Shown piece by piece: positions 1 to 9,000 of a stretch of 64,000 nucleotides of DNA; the first letter of the stretch is position 1, and each line of letters begins with the position of its first letter. The notes under the pieces are model-generated. The model searched no databases, was not told where the DNA came from, and worked only from the letters and a program-made list of their open reading frames with translations. Origin of the DNA: Pseudomonas graminis. GTDB lineage: Bacteria; Pseudomonadota; Gammaproteobacteria; Pseudomonadales; Pseudomonadaceae. Made by a program: the position numbers and the translations under genes. Location of the stretch: the NCBI RefSeq assembly GCF_004364335.1, contig NZ_SOCR01000001.1:515393-579392 (forward strand), given 5' to 3'.

Positions 1-741
1 CTGGAACACCTCACGCCGCTCAACCTCAAGAAGCATCTGACCCTGGAGCGCCGCGGCAAGGCCGGTGACGAGCTTGACCTGCTCGAAGCGGGCGTCAATG
101 ACCTGCAGGACAAACTGGCCGCGCACCTGGAACGTCAGGCCCGCGACGAAATCGCCCTGGCCGCCAGCCGCGACCAGCTCGCCGAACTGGTCGAGCAGCG
201 CACCGCGCAGCTCAAGGCCGCCAACACGCGACTGGAAGCGCTGACCCGCTTCGATCCCCTCACGGGCCTGGCCAACCGCCGGCATTTCGACGAGCTCAAG
301 GAGCTGGAATTCAACCGCGCCTTGCGTCATCGCCAGCCGCTGTCGGTGCTGATGTGCGACATCGATTTCTTCAAGCTTTACAACGACACCTATGGCCATG
401 CCCGGGGCGATCAATGCCTGCGCGACGTGGCGCTGGCCATGAGCGCGCTGTTTTCGCGCTCCGGCGAACTGGTGGCGCGGCTCGGCGGCGAAGAGTTCGC
501 CGTGCTGCTGCCGGGGCAGGACGAGGACCAGGCGCTGGCCTCGGCCGATCGCCTGCGCGGCCTGCTGGCCCGGCAACAACTGGTACACAGCGCTTCACCG
601 GTCTCGCCTTTCGTGACCTTGAGCATCGGCGTGGCCGAGCTCGACCCGGCGAACATGGAGCACTTCGATCAACTGCTGCAGAGTGCCGACCGGGCGCTGT
701 ACCGGGCGAAAAGCCAGGGCCGGGACCGCTGTGTGATCTGA
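1..741 (+). CDS. Membrane diguanylate cyclase, HAMP-GGDEF (5' partial)
   Basis: The reading frame is open from base 1, so the N-terminus lies outside the window. The first residues (GDELDLLEAGVNDLQDKL) resemble the end of a HAMP linker. A short charged coiled coil follows and then a complete GGDEF domain of about 165 residues, with DPLTGLANRR at its start and the active-site loop RLGGEEF. This domain makes cyclic di-GMP from two GTP, and the HAMP segment implies an inner-membrane receptor. The inhibitory site upstream of the signature, normally RxxD, reads RSGE, so product inhibition may be weakened (inference). The next gene starts 15 bases downstream and encodes a periplasmic binding protein that might supply the sensed ligand. 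Confidence 0.93.
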   Translation: MEHLTPLNLKKHLTLERRGKAGDELDLLEAGVNDLQDKLAAHLERQARDEIALAASRDQLAELVEQRTAQLKAANTRLEALTRFDPLTGLANRRHFDELKELEFNRALRHRQPLSVLMCDIDFFKLYNDTYGHARGDQCLRDVALAMSALFSRSGELVARLGGEEFAVLLPGQDEDQALASADRLRGLLARQQLVHSASPVSPFVTLSIGVAELDPANMEHFDQLLQSADRALYRAKSQGRDRCVI

Positions 742-756
742 ACCGAGAGGAATGCC

Positions 757-1497
757 ATGGGAAAAATTCATCGTCAGCGCAGCGTTCTGGTCACTTTCCT
801 GATGCTGCTCGTGTGCCTGAGCGCAGACGCCGCGACGTTGCAAGTGGTGACCGAAGACTCCTCCTACAGCGCCCTTGACGGCGACAAAGTGGTCGGGGTC
901 GCCAGCGAAGTGGTCGAGATGACCCTCGCCAATGCGGGCATCACCGATTACCACATGGCGCTCTACCCCTGGGCGCGGGCCTACGACATCGCTCGCCTGG
1001 AAGCGAATGTGCTGATCTACCCGATGATTCGCAGCAGCGCACGGGAGGCGCTGTTCAAATGGGTCGGTGAGCTGGAGCACGTCACTCCCTCGTTTTATAA
1101 ACTTCGCGAGCGCCGCGATGTGCAGGTCAAGGACTTGCAGGACGCCAGCCATTACACCGTCGGGGTCGTGCGTGACGATTCGCGGCAGCAGTACCTGGAG
1201 GGCAAGGGTTTCAGCAGGATGGTGGTCTCGGCCAATAATCTCGACAACCTGCGCAAGCTGATCAGCGGCCAGGTCGAGCTGATCCCCATGCCCGAGCGCG
1301 AGGCCCGCGAGCAATGTGCCGATCTGCACATCGCGTTCGAGGACCTGGAAAGCGTTTTCACCCTCGACGAACTGTCCAAAGGCCTCTACATCGCCCTCAG
1401 CGCCACCACGCCGGACGAAACGGTGCAGCGAATCGCCGCCGCATTTGCCCGCCTGAAACAGGAAGGCACGGTCGACAGAGTGATTGCGGGGCAGTAA
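757..1497 (+). CDS. Periplasmic transporter-type substrate-binding protein (SBP_bac_3-like)
   Basis: The 246-residue protein starts at an ATG preceded by GAGAGGA. A signal peptide (LVTFLMLLVCLSADA) with an Ala-x-Ala-like end predicts export to the periplasm. The mature part has the look of the amino-acid-type family 3 solute-binding proteins (LQVVTEDSSYSALDGDKVVG at the start, WARAYDIARLEANVLIYPM later). No ABC permease or ATPase is adjacent. Because it follows the diguanylate cyclase gene by 15 bases and is probably co-transcribed, it may act as a sensor partner and not as a transporter component; this is inference. The ligand is unknown. Confidence 0.8.
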   Translation: MGKIHRQRSVLVTFLMLLVCLSADAATLQVVTEDSSYSALDGDKVVGVASEVVEMTLANAGITDYHMALYPWARAYDIARLEANVLIYPMIRSSAREALFKWVGELEHVTPSFYKLRERRDVQVKDLQDASHYTVGVVRDDSRQQYLEGKGFSRMVVSANNLDNLRKLISGQVELIPMPEREAREQCADLHIAFEDLESVFTLDELSKGLYIALSATTPDETVQRIAAAFARLKQEGTVDRVIAGQ

Positions 1498-1515
1498 ACA
1501 CAAGCACTCGACAGC

Positions 1516-1533
1516 CCCGCAAAAGCGGGTTTG
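1516..1533 (+). terminator. Possible weak intrinsic terminator after the binding-protein gene
   Basis: CCCGC (1516-1520) and GCGGG (1525-1529) pair around an AAAA loop, followed by TTTG. The stem is short and the T run is brief, so termination may be partial. Confidence 0.4.
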
Positions 1534-1561
1534 AAGCAGGAGGAACCGCCGAGCTGACGCT

Positions 1562-1579
1562 TTCACAAATCCTTCACAA
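1562..1579 (+). promoter_or_regulatory. Direct repeat TTCACAA, 11-bp period, upstream of eptA
   Basis: Two exact TTCACAA heptamers lie at 1562-1568 and 1573-1579, one helical turn apart and about 150 bp before the eptA start. OmpR/PhoB-type response regulators bind such direct repeats. In Pseudomonas, eptA-type genes are known to be induced through two-component systems such as ColRS, so this is a candidate operator. Assignment to a specific regulator is inference. Confidence 0.45.
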
Positions 1580-1727
1580 TCGTTTTGGAAAACTCCGCGC
1601 GATCTGCCCCGCCTACCTTCCCGGCAGCCAATGACTGGACGTGTTTGACGTCTCGGCCCCAAGGATGGAAATGCCTGCTGCACCCGCACGCCAGGCGCTG
1701 CGTGGTCCCTTATACGGAAATGAATCG

Positions 1728-3356
1728 ATGCTCAAACCGGTTACGTCTACTCGTCTGGTGATGCTGTTTTCCCTGTCTCTGGTGGTGTTTTACAACCTGG
1801 CGACCTGGCGCGCACTGGTTGATCTGGCGCAATTGCAAGGCGTCAAGGCCGTTGCGTTCTATGTGTCGTTTGCCTTCCTGCTGTGGGCCGCGATCACCCT
1901 GCTGCTCACGCCCTTCTCGTTTCGTCCCACGCTCAAACCGGTGCTGAGCCTGGTCGCGCTGTGCTCGGCCGGCGCCGCGTACTTCATGAACACCTACGGC
2001 ATCAGCATCGACACGACGATGATGCAGAACGTGCTCGAGACCAACCCCGGTGAGGCCAAGGCTCTGTTGAGCGGCAAGCTGTTTATCTACCTGGGCCTGC
2101 TGGGCGTAGTGCCGATTGCGCTGATCTGGTGGGTTCCTGTGACCTACCGCCGCGTGCTGCCCGGGCTGGTCAACAAAGTGCTCGTCTGCATCGGCTGTCT
2201 GCTGGTGATCGCCGCTGCGGTCGGGCCCTTCTACTCGACCTATGCGCCGATCTTTCGCGATGAAGACAAGCTCACCCACTTCATCAACCCGACGAATTAC
2301 CTCTACGCCATCGGCAAGCTGACCAAGCAGACCGTCGCCATCAAAGAGACGCTGAAAGTCCAGACCGTCGGCGCCGATGCTGTGCTCAGCCCGCAAGCGC
2401 AACAGCGGCCGAAAAAGAGCCTGATGATCTTCGTCGTCGGCGAAACCGCCCGGGCCGACCACTTCTCCCTCAACGGTTATGGGCGGGAGACCAACCCGGA
2501 ACTGAAGCAGCAGGATATTCTCAATTTCACCCACGTGGCCTCGTGCGGCACCTCCACCGCTGTCTCGGTGCCGTGCATGTTCTCGAAGTTTCCGCGTACC
2601 GATTACAGCGACAAGAAGGGCAAAACCTACGAGGGCCTGCTGGACATGCTCCAGCGCGCCGGCCTGAAGGTGCTGTGGCTGGACAACAACAGTGATTGCA
2701 AAGGCACCTGCCTGCGCGTGCCCCACAGCGATATCCCGAAAAGCCAGCCGAGCCCGTTCTGTGATGGCAAGAACTGCCTGGACGAATCGCTGCTGGTGGG
2801 CTTGCAGGACTACATCGATTCGCTGAAGGACAACGCCATCATCGTCCTCCATTCCGACGGCAGCCACGGCCCGGAATACTACGATCGCTACCCCAAGACC
2901 CTGGAGCGCTTCACGCCCGTCTGTCACACCAATCAGCTGGGCAGTTGCACGTCCGATGAACTGAAAAACGTCTACGACAACACTATTCTCTACACCGACC
3001 ACTTCCTGTCCCAGACCATCGAATTGCTCAAGCGCAATCAGGACAAGGTCGATGCCTCGATGATTTACGTCTCGGACCACGGCGAATCCCTCGGCGAAAA
3101 CGGCATCTACCTGCACGCCGCGCCATACGCCATCGCCCCGTCAGCACAGACCCACGTGCCGATGGTGATGTGGTTCGGCCACTCGACCCTGGAAGACGCC
3201 AACGTCGATCGCCACTGTCTGGCCGCCAGGCAAGACCAGCCGGACCTGAGCCATGACTACCTGTTTCATTCGGTGCTAGGCTTGCTCGGCGTCACCAGCA
3301 CGGAATACCAGCCGGCGCTGGACCTCTTTCACAGCTGCAAACGCGATAAGGGATGA
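1728..3356 (+). CDS. eptA: Phosphoethanolamine-lipid A transferase EptA
   Basis: The 542-residue protein transfers phosphoethanolamine from phosphatidylethanolamine to lipid A phosphates, on the periplasmic face of the inner membrane, lowering the negative charge and polymyxin binding. The N-terminal 180 residues hold about five hydrophobic segments. The C-terminal sulfatase-fold domain shows VVGETARADHFSLNGYGR (zinc ligand Glu near 239), the nucleophile region SCGTSTAVSVPCMF (Thr near 277) and the metal motif SDHGESLGE, with several cysteines typical of the family. I chose the ATG at 1728, which directly precedes the first membrane segment; an upstream in-frame ATG at 1641 would add a non-family extension. 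An AraC regulator gene starts 6 bases after the stop. Confidence 0.95.
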   Translation: MLKPVTSTRLVMLFSLSLVVFYNLATWRALVDLAQLQGVKAVAFYVSFAFLLWAAITLLLTPFSFRPTLKPVLSLVALCSAGAAYFMNTYGISIDTTMMQNVLETNPGEAKALLSGKLFIYLGLLGVVPIALIWWVPVTYRRVLPGLVNKVLVCIGCLLVIAAAVGPFYSTYAPIFRDEDKLTHFINPTNYLYAIGKLTKQTVAIKETLKVQTVGADAVLSPQAQQRPKKSLMIFVVGETARADHFSLNGYGRETNPELKQQDILNFTHVASCGTSTAVSVPCMFSKFPRTDYSDKKGKTYEGLLDMLQRAGLKVLWLDNNSDCKGTCLRVPHSDIPKSQPSPFCDGKNCLDESLLVGLQDYIDSLKDNAIIVLHSDGSHGPEYYDRYPKTLERFTPVCHTNQLGSCTSDELKNVYDNTILYTDHFLSQTIELLKRNQDKVDASMIYVSDHGESLGENGIYLHAAPYAIAPSAQTHVPMVMWFGHSTLEDANVDRHCLAARQDQPDLSHDYLFHSVLGLLGVTSTEYQPALDLFHSCKRDKG

Positions 3357-3362
3357 GCTGAA

Positions 3363-4196
3363 ATGACCTGCCAGAACCCGGTTAAACCTCTTGATCAACC
3401 GGTGTTCTGGCGGGACGCGCAACTGCCGTTCATTGAAGCGCGCTCCATCGAGGACGGCCGCAAGGTCTGCTATTCCCGCCATTCCCACGACGTGTTTTCC
3501 ATCGGCGCGATCACCGCCGGGCAGAGCACGTACCTGCACGAGAAAACCACCCAGACCATCGCCACCGGCACCGTTGTGGTGATGAACCCCGGCGAGGTCC
3601 ACGCCTGCAATCCCATCGACGATCAGCCCTGGTCCTACCTGATGCTGTACGTCAACGCGCAGTGGCTGGGCGCGCTTCAGCGTGATTGCGGGGTCAGCAA
3701 CGGGGGCCTGTTTCGGGGTTATCCGGCCACCCACAGTCGCGACCCGCTGTTGTTCGAGGGGCTGCTCGAGCTTCATCGGCACCTGGTGGATTCGCAGCGG
3801 GATGCGCTGGCGAAACAGGAGGCCGCTGTCGGGTTTTTCACGCGGGTCGAGCAGCGTCTGGGCGGCTCGACGCTGACGCCAAGACAGGCCAATCCCAAGG
3901 TCGAACGTGCGGCGCGTTACATCGATGCGCATTATCTGCAACCGATTCGGCTGGAAAACGTGTGCGCGGTGGCGAATCTGTCCGAGGCCTACCTGATTCG
4001 TGCGTTCGAACAGCATTACCACATGACGCCCCACGCCTGGCTGGTCAACCGGCGCATCCAGCACGGTCAGGCGCAATTGCGCAGCGGCGAGCCCATCGCC
4101 GACATCGCACAGCAGAGTGGCTTTGCCGATCAGGCGCACTTTCAGCGGGCGTTCAAAAAGCACCTGGCGGCAACGCCGGGTCAGTACAAGCCTTGA
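3363..4196 (+). CDS. AraC-family transcriptional regulator
   Basis: The 277-residue protein has an N-terminal cupin-like sensor domain (HSHDVFSIGAITAG and VVMNPGEVHACNP are typical) and a C-terminal double helix-turn-helix domain from about residue 175, ending in IADIAQQSGFADQAHFQRAF and TPGQYKP. An AAGGGATGAG element precedes the ATG. It starts 6 bases after eptA and is convergent with a LysE exporter gene. AraC regulators of this cupin type are often paired with LysE exporters, so the exporter is the likeliest target; co-transcription with eptA is also possible. The effector is unknown. Confidence 0.9.
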   Translation: MTCQNPVKPLDQPVFWRDAQLPFIEARSIEDGRKVCYSRHSHDVFSIGAITAGQSTYLHEKTTQTIATGTVVVMNPGEVHACNPIDDQPWSYLMLYVNAQWLGALQRDCGVSNGGLFRGYPATHSRDPLLFEGLLELHRHLVDSQRDALAKQEAAVGFFTRVEQRLGGSTLTPRQANPKVERAARYIDAHYLQPIRLENVCAVANLSEAYLIRAFEQHYHMTPHAWLVNRRIQHGQAQLRSGEPIADIAQQSGFADQAHFQRAFKKHLAATPGQYKP

Positions 4197-4238
4197 TCAC
4201 CTGATGTTGCTCGCAGGATGTTGCTCGCAAGAGAAGGC

Positions 4239-4826
4239 TCAGACGTAAAACAGCGACACCGCGCAGCCTGCCAACAGCGCCGCCATGCTGCGGTTGAACA
4301 CGCGGATGCGCCGAGGGCTGCGCAGATACGGGCCGAGAAAGGCGCCGGCACAGGCCCAGCAGCCCACTGACAGGTAGCACACGACGAAGTAGATCAGCGC
4401 AAATAGACCGATCAGTCGCGCCTCACCGTCAGCCACGAATGCACCCATCCCCGCCACCGCCGCCAGCCACGCCTTCGGGTTCAGCCACTGCATCGCCGCA
4501 CCGTGCAGAAACGACGGCTCGCGGGTCGGTTTGGCAACGTCGAGGCGGCCGTCGTCCATCGCCAGCTTCCACGCCAGATAGAGCAGAAAGGCCACCCCGG
4601 CCCAGCGAATGATTTCGGTCAGCATCGGGTAACGCTGCAGCACTTCATGCAGGCCAAACCCGGTGAACATCAGCAGCACGACAAAGCCCACCGTCGCGCC
4701 AAGCACGTGGCGCAAGCTGGCGATGAGGCCGAACTGCGCGCCCGAGCTGAGCGCCACGACGTTCACCGGCCCTGGCGATATGGACGCGGCGAGTGCGAAC
4801 GCCGCCATGGAAATCATCAGATTCAT
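4239..4826 (-). CDS. LysE/RhtB-family amino-acid exporter
   Basis: The 195-residue inner-membrane protein has about six hydrophobic helices and the LysE family signature near the N-terminus (ASISPGPVNVVALSSGAQFG), with a second half containing QWLNPKAWLAAVAGMG. Members export amino acids or related metabolites. I placed the start at the ATG at 4826, which has a GGTGAG-type ribosome site; a GTG at 4838 is the alternative and would overlap that site. The gene is convergent with the AraC regulator gene, 42 bases apart. Substrate cannot be told from sequence. Confidence 0.9.
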   Translation of the reverse strand: MNLMISMAAFALAASISPGPVNVVALSSGAQFGLIASLRHVLGATVGFVVLLMFTGFGLHEVLQRYPMLTEIIRWAGVAFLLYLAWKLAMDDGRLDVAKPTREPSFLHGAAMQWLNPKAWLAAVAGMGAFVADGEARLIGLFALIYFVVCYLSVGCWACAGAFLGPYLRSPRRIRVFNRSMAALLAGCAVSLFYV

Positions 4827-4924
4827 TGTTCGTCTCACCCTTCATTGACTGTGAGGTGAGTGTACGAAGGGGACACGAGCCGGCGATTGAACAAAACTGA
4901 CCAATCGCCGACGGCGTGCTTGGG

Positions 4925-6394
4925 TCAGTCGTGGGCCTGGGACAAGGGCCTCGCCACTTCTTCGAGGGATTTGCCTTCGGAGGCCACGCCCCAGATCGCC
5001 TGCACCACGGCGGCCAGCAACATCAACGCGGCGCCGATCAGATAGCCGAAGAACACCGGACCCCGCTCGTGGGTGTCGATCAGCTCACCAAACAGCATCG
5101 GGCCGACGATGCCACCCAGCGCCGTGCCGAACGCATAGAACACAGCAATCGCCAGCGCGCGGATTTCCAGCGGAAAGGTTTCGGCGACGGTCAGATACGC
5201 CGAACTGGCCGCTGCCGACGCGAAGAAGAAAATGATCATCCAGGCGATGGCCTGTTGCGTGACATCCAGAACACCCTGCTCAAACAGATAGCCGCTGAGG
5301 GTCAGCAGGACCCCGGAGACCGCGTAGGTCAGGCTGATCATCACCCGCCGCCCCACCACATCGAACAGCCGTCCCAACAGCAAAGGCCCGCAGAAATTGC
5401 CCAGGGCCAGCGGCAGCACGTACCAGCCGATCGAAGCCGACGGCACTTGATAGAACTCGGTGAGCACCAGCGCGTAGGTGAAGAAGATCGCGTTGTAGAA
5501 GAACGCCTGGGCGGTCAGCAACGTCAGCCCCACCAGCGCGCGACAGCGGTAGGTGTTGAACAGCGTGTGGAAAATCTCTTTCAGCGGCGTGTGGCCCCGC
5601 GCGTGCAAACGTAATGGCGAGCCCGTTGGCGCGGAAAGGTCGTGGCCCTGGCGGCGCAGGCGGTCTTCAATGCCTTCCACAATCACCCTCGCCTCCTCGC
5701 CCTGGCCGTGAATCAGCAACCAGCGCGGACTTTCCGGTAGCCACAGGCGCATCAACAGGATGATCAGACCGAGCACCGCGCCGATGCCGAAACACAGGCG
5801 CCAGCCCATGTCCGCGCCGACCCAGGAGGCGTCCAGCAACACGATGGAGCCGACTGCGCCCAAGGCCGCGCCGATCCAGAAAGTGCCGTTGATGGTCAGA
5901 TCCACCCAGCCGCGAAACCGTGCCGGGGTGAATTCCTGGATGGTTGAGTTGATCGCCGTGTACTCGCCGCCGATACCCATCCCCGTGAGAAACCGGAACA
6001 GCAGGAAACTCCAGAGACTGAAGGAAAACGCCGTGGCGGCGGTCGCGGTGATGTACAGCGCCAGGGTGATGAAGAACAGCTTGCGCCGGCCCAGACGGTC
6101 GGTCAGCCAACCGAAGAACAATGCCCCGAGCACCGCGCCGCAGATGTAGGCGCCGCCGGCCAGACCAATGTCGGCGTTGGTCAGGTGCAGGACCGGGCTG
6201 TCTTTCAACGCCCCGGACACCGAGCCGGCCAGGGTCACTTCCAGCCCGTCGAGCAGCCAGGTGATGCCCAGCGCAAACACCAGCAACGTATGAAACCGCC
6301 CCCACGGCAATCGATCGAGCCGGGCGGGAAGATCCGTCTCAAACACTGCGCCTTTGGGGTCTGCCGCTACTGCCTGCTCGCTGCTGATCGCCAT
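4925..6394 (-). CDS. MFS transporter, metabolite/sugar type
   Basis: The 489-residue protein has twelve predicted membrane helices. Typical major facilitator features are GWLTDRLGRRKLFF in the loop between helices 2 and 3 and RFLTGMGIGGEYTAINS in helix 4, followed by PESPRWLLIHGQ, all usual for the sugar-porter/SV2-like group. The acidic helix-1 motif WLLDGLEVTLAG suggests a proton-coupled carrier of an organic acid or aromatic compound, but the substrate is not identifiable. A GGGGAC element precedes the ATG. No regulator or catabolic gene is directly coupled; an REP pair separates it from the dehydrogenase gene upstream on the same strand. Confidence 0.85.
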   Translation of the reverse strand: MAISSEQAVAADPKGAVFETDLPARLDRLPWGRFHTLLVFALGITWLLDGLEVTLAGSVSGALKDSPVLHLTNADIGLAGGAYICGAVLGALFFGWLTDRLGRRKLFFITLALYITATAATAFSFSLWSFLLFRFLTGMGIGGEYTAINSTIQEFTPARFRGWVDLTINGTFWIGAALGAVGSIVLLDASWVGADMGWRLCFGIGAVLGLIILLMRLWLPESPRWLLIHGQGEEARVIVEGIEDRLRRQGHDLSAPTGSPLRLHARGHTPLKEIFHTLFNTYRCRALVGLTLLTAQAFFYNAIFFTYALVLTEFYQVPSASIGWYVLPLALGNFCGPLLLGRLFDVVGRRVMISLTYAVSGVLLTLSGYLFEQGVLDVTQQAIAWMIIFFFASAAASSAYLTVAETFPLEIRALAIAVFYAFGTALGGIVGPMLFGELIDTHERGPVFFGYLIGAALMLLAAVVQAIWGVASEGKSLEEVARPLSQAHD

Positions 6395-6473
6395 GACTCG
6401 TCCCCGTGGATCGGAAGTGATCTGTGGGTTCAGAGTTCGCGGGGTGCGCGGGAGTTCAGCCGCACTCCATACC

Positions 6474-6562
6474 TGTGGGAGCCGGCTTGCTGGCGAATGC
6501 GCTGGGGCAGTCGCCTCAAGGGTGGCTGGCAGTCACGGTTCGCCAGCAAGCCGGCTCCCACA
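6474..6562. repeat. REP pair (REPIN), type 1
   Basis: A 24-base unit containing GGAGCCGGCTTGCTGGCGAA (6474-6497) recurs as its exact reverse complement at 6539-6562, leaving a 41-base centre. The same unit occurs around 48.14-48.36 kb. This is the usual arrangement of Pseudomonas REP doublets. Confidence 0.9.
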
Positions 6563-6569
6563 GTAGGCG

Positions 6570-8003
6570 TTAAACGTTGAACACCGTCACCAGCTTGGTG
6601 TTCAGGTACGCCTCGATTGCTTCGGTACCGCCCTCGGATCCGTAGCCTGAATCCTTGATGCCGCCGAACGGCACTTCCACCAGACCGATGCCCTGGTGGT
6701 TGATCGACAGCATGCCGGCTTCGATGCGGGTGCTGAGGATGTGGGTGGTTTTCATCGACGAGGTAAAGGCATACGACGCCAGGCCGAACGGCACGCGGTT
6801 GGACTCCTTGACCGCATCTTCCACCGTGTCGAACGGCACCAGCAGCGCCACAGGGCCGAAGGGTTCTTCGTTCATGATGCGCATTTCGGTGGTCAGTCCG
6901 CTGATAACGGTGGGCTGGAAGAAGTAGCCCGGCCCTTCGATGGCCTTGCCGCCGACATGAACCTTGGCGCCCTTGTCGCTGGCGTCCTTGATCAACGCGT
7001 TCAACGCCGGAATGCGTCGTTCGTTGGCCACCGGGCCCATGGTCACGCCCTGCTCCAGGCCGTTGCCGACCTTCAGCTCGTGGGTGTGGCCGACGAACTT
7101 CTCGACGAATTCATCGAACACGCCGCGCTGGACCAGAATGCGCGTCGGTGACACGCAGACCTGCCCGGCGTTGCGGAACTTGGCAGTGGCCAGGGTGCGC
7201 GCCGCCAGGTCGATGTCCGCGTCGTCGAACACCAGCGCCGGGGCGTGGCCGCCGAGCTCCATGGTGGCGCGCTTCATGTGCTGCCCTGCCAACGCCGCCA
7301 GCTGCTTGCCGACCGGGGTCGAGCCGGTGAAGGTGACTTTCTTGATGGTCGGGTGGGCGATCAGGTAGCTGGAAATCTGCGCCGGATCGCCGTAAACCAG
7401 GCCGATGACGCCCGCCGGAACGCCGGCATCGACGAAGGCGCGGACCAGCTCGGCGGGCGAGGCCGGGGTTTCTTCCGGGGCCTTGACGATGATCGAGCAG
7501 CCCGCCGCCAGCGCCGAGGACAGCTTGCGCACTACCTGGTTGATCGGGAAATTCCACGGCGTGAATGCCGCCACCGGGCCGACCGGCTCTTTAATGACTT
7601 TCTGCTCAACGGAAACATGGCGCGAGGGCACAAGGCGGCCATAGGCACGGCGGCCTTCTTCGGCCAGCCAGTCGATGATGTCGGCGGCGGACAGGGTTTC
7701 CATGCGCGCTTCGGCCAGGGGTTTGCCCTGTTCCTGGGTCATGATGTTGGCGATGTGGTCGACGCGGTCGCGCAGCAGGTTGGCGGCCTTTTGCATGATT
7801 TTGTAGCGGTCGTAGGCCGGGGTGCTGCGCCAGGTGTCGAAGCCGCGCTCGGCTGCTGCCAGTGCCTGGTCCAGGTCGGCGATGTCGGCATGGGCCACGG
7901 TGCCGAGGGTTTCGCCGTTGGCGGGGTTGATGACGTTGATAGTGCGGCCGTTTTCACTGGCACGCCATTGACCATCGATGAACAGTTGAACGTCTGGGTA
8001 CAT
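6570..8003 (-). CDS. NAD(P)-dependent succinate-semialdehyde-type aldehyde dehydrogenase
   Basis: The 477-residue protein is a complete aldehyde dehydrogenase. It oxidises an aldehyde, probably succinic semialdehyde or a related semialdehyde, to the acid in the cytoplasm. Visible motifs are TPWNFP (Asn151), MELGGHAP (general base Glu249), [11 protein letters not shown] (nucleophile Cys283) and [10 protein letters not shown] chose the ATG at 8003, which has GGAG seven bases ahead; an upstream in-frame ATG at 8060 would add 19 residues unlike the family. It stands alone, flanked by an REP pair and a composite repeat. The closely related alpha-ketoglutarate semialdehyde dehydrogenases of sugar-acid pathways are an alternative substrate class. 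Confidence 0.88.
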   Translation of the reverse strand: MYPDVQLFIDGQWRASENGRTINVINPANGETLGTVAHADIADLDQALAAAERGFDTWRSTPAYDRYKIMQKAANLLRDRVDHIANIMTQEQGKPLAEARMETLSAADIIDWLAEEGRRAYGRLVPSRHVSVEQKVIKEPVGPVAAFTPWNFPINQVVRKLSSALAAGCSIIVKAPEETPASPAELVRAFVDAGVPAGVIGLVYGDPAQISSYLIAHPTIKKVTFTGSTPVGKQLAALAGQHMKRATMELGGHAPALVFDDADIDLAARTLATAKFRNAGQVCVSPTRILVQRGVFDEFVEKFVGHTHELKVGNGLEQGVTMGPVANERRIPALNALIKDASDKGAKVHVGGKAIEGPGYFFQPTVISGLTTEMRIMNEEPFGPVALLVPFDTVEDAVKESNRVPFGLASYAFTSSMKTTHILSTRIEAGMLSINHQGIGLVEVPFGGIKDSGYGSEGGTEAIEAYLNTKLVTVFNV

Positions 8004-8080
8004 GGGGAACTCCGGATGCGGGACTGTTGAAGACATAAGGGTGGTCAGGGCTATTTTCAATGGGGCTGCCGAGATCCAGA

Positions 8081-8478
8081 GGAGATCAAGGGCGTTGGCC
8101 TGGGGGCCGACTGTTTCGCCTTCGGCGAGTTACTTGGAAAAGCACCCCAAGTAACCAAGGGTGCTTGCTCTCGGTTGGGCCCTTCCTTCGTCAGGGTTCC
8201 TTCACTCCGGTCTCGCTCCGTGGGCCCAAGTCGCGATTGGCGGTGACTGGGCTTTTTGCGTACGAAGATCAAAAGCCCTGCGCAGATCAAAAGCTTCCCG
8301 GCTGAAGCCGGTCCTACAGTCCGAGCCGGTCCCACTGACTGCGCGCAGTGCCCTTGTAGGACCGGCTTCAGCCGGGAAGAGGCCGGTACAGGCGCCATCA
8401 CGATCTACTGAATGCTGATTGTTCCCACGCTCCGCGTGGTAACACTGCCCCGGACGCTCCGCGTCTCGCAGGTCACGA
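8081..8478. repeat. Composite dispersed repeat, copy A (core, REP pair, CCACGCTCCGCGTGG module)
   Basis: No gene is supported in 8004-8483. The stretch holds a repeat core (about 8081-8290) also present in two copies at 56.07-56.89 kb. Next come a type 2 REP pair (8292-8319 and inverted at 8354-8379, unit GGACCGGCTTCAGCCGGGAA) and a module with CCCACGCTCCGCGTGG (8424-8439). In the core, GTTACTTGG (8129-8137) pairs with CCAAGTAAC (8147-8155), while the overlapping AGCACCC (8141-8147) pairs with GGGTGCT (8159-8165), so two hairpins exclude each other. Copy A lacks a 90-bp segment that both other copies carry. Confidence 0.85.
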
Positions 8479-8483
8479 GCCTG

Positions 8484-8783
8484 CTAGATCTGCATCAACT
8501 GCCGAGCGTAGGCGTGCAGGACCTCGCGCTGGATCATGAAGCTGGCGTATTTGCCTTCACGCAGGGTGGCGATGAGGCCGGCGCGCTCGAGCTCCTTTGT
8601 GTGGTGGGAGACGGTGGCGGCGCTGACCGGGTGAACCTTCAGCACCTCGGCGCAAGGCAGCGCCTGTTCGCTGTCACCGATCTGGACCAGAATCCGGAAG
8701 CGGCGGCTGTCAGCCAGCGCCCGGGCTATCAACGCGATTTGCGACTCACTCAACGGAAACTGCTGTGCCGTGCTCATGATCAT
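8484..8783 (-). CDS. ArsR-family winged-helix regulator
   Basis: The 99-residue protein is almost entirely an ArsR-type winged helix: ARALADSRRFRILVQIGD, then the recognition helix region VSAATVSHHTKELERAGLI and the wing LREGKYASFMIQ. No cysteine cluster typical of arsenic or cadmium sensors is visible; the single Cys is in ALPCAEVL, so the inducer may be organic. The ATG at 8783 follows GAGG at good spacing. It is divergent from the nucleobase permease gene, with 217 bases between the starts, and upstream of the dehydrogenase on the same strand but separated from it by the composite repeat. Confidence 0.88.
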   Translation of the reverse strand: MIMSTAQQFPLSESQIALIARALADSRRFRILVQIGDSEQALPCAEVLKVHPVSAATVSHHTKELERAGLIATLREGKYASFMIQREVLHAYARQLMQI

Positions 8784-9000
8784 CGTGAAGCCTCAGTAAA
8801 AACCTCCTTGTCCAGAGATACTGCAGAACTAAATCGACAGGCTAATGACGGTCAGCACCGGCGGTCAACACTATGGAGGCTCAGGACAAAAGATCGTTCA
8901 GCGCCGGAAGAACTTGCCGGCGAACCACTCCACGTCCCCCGCTGACCTGCGAAGGGTTTTCTGGCATCCTGCGCGCCCTTTTCCCCTGCGATCGATTGCC

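Noticed and set aside
8057..8418. Small frames within composite repeat copy A (for example [15 protein letters not shown])
   Set aside because: The frame is kept in copies A and B but broken in copy C by a 2-bp difference, and the region is hairpin-rich repeat DNA. Peptides of this type are a common misannotation of repeats.
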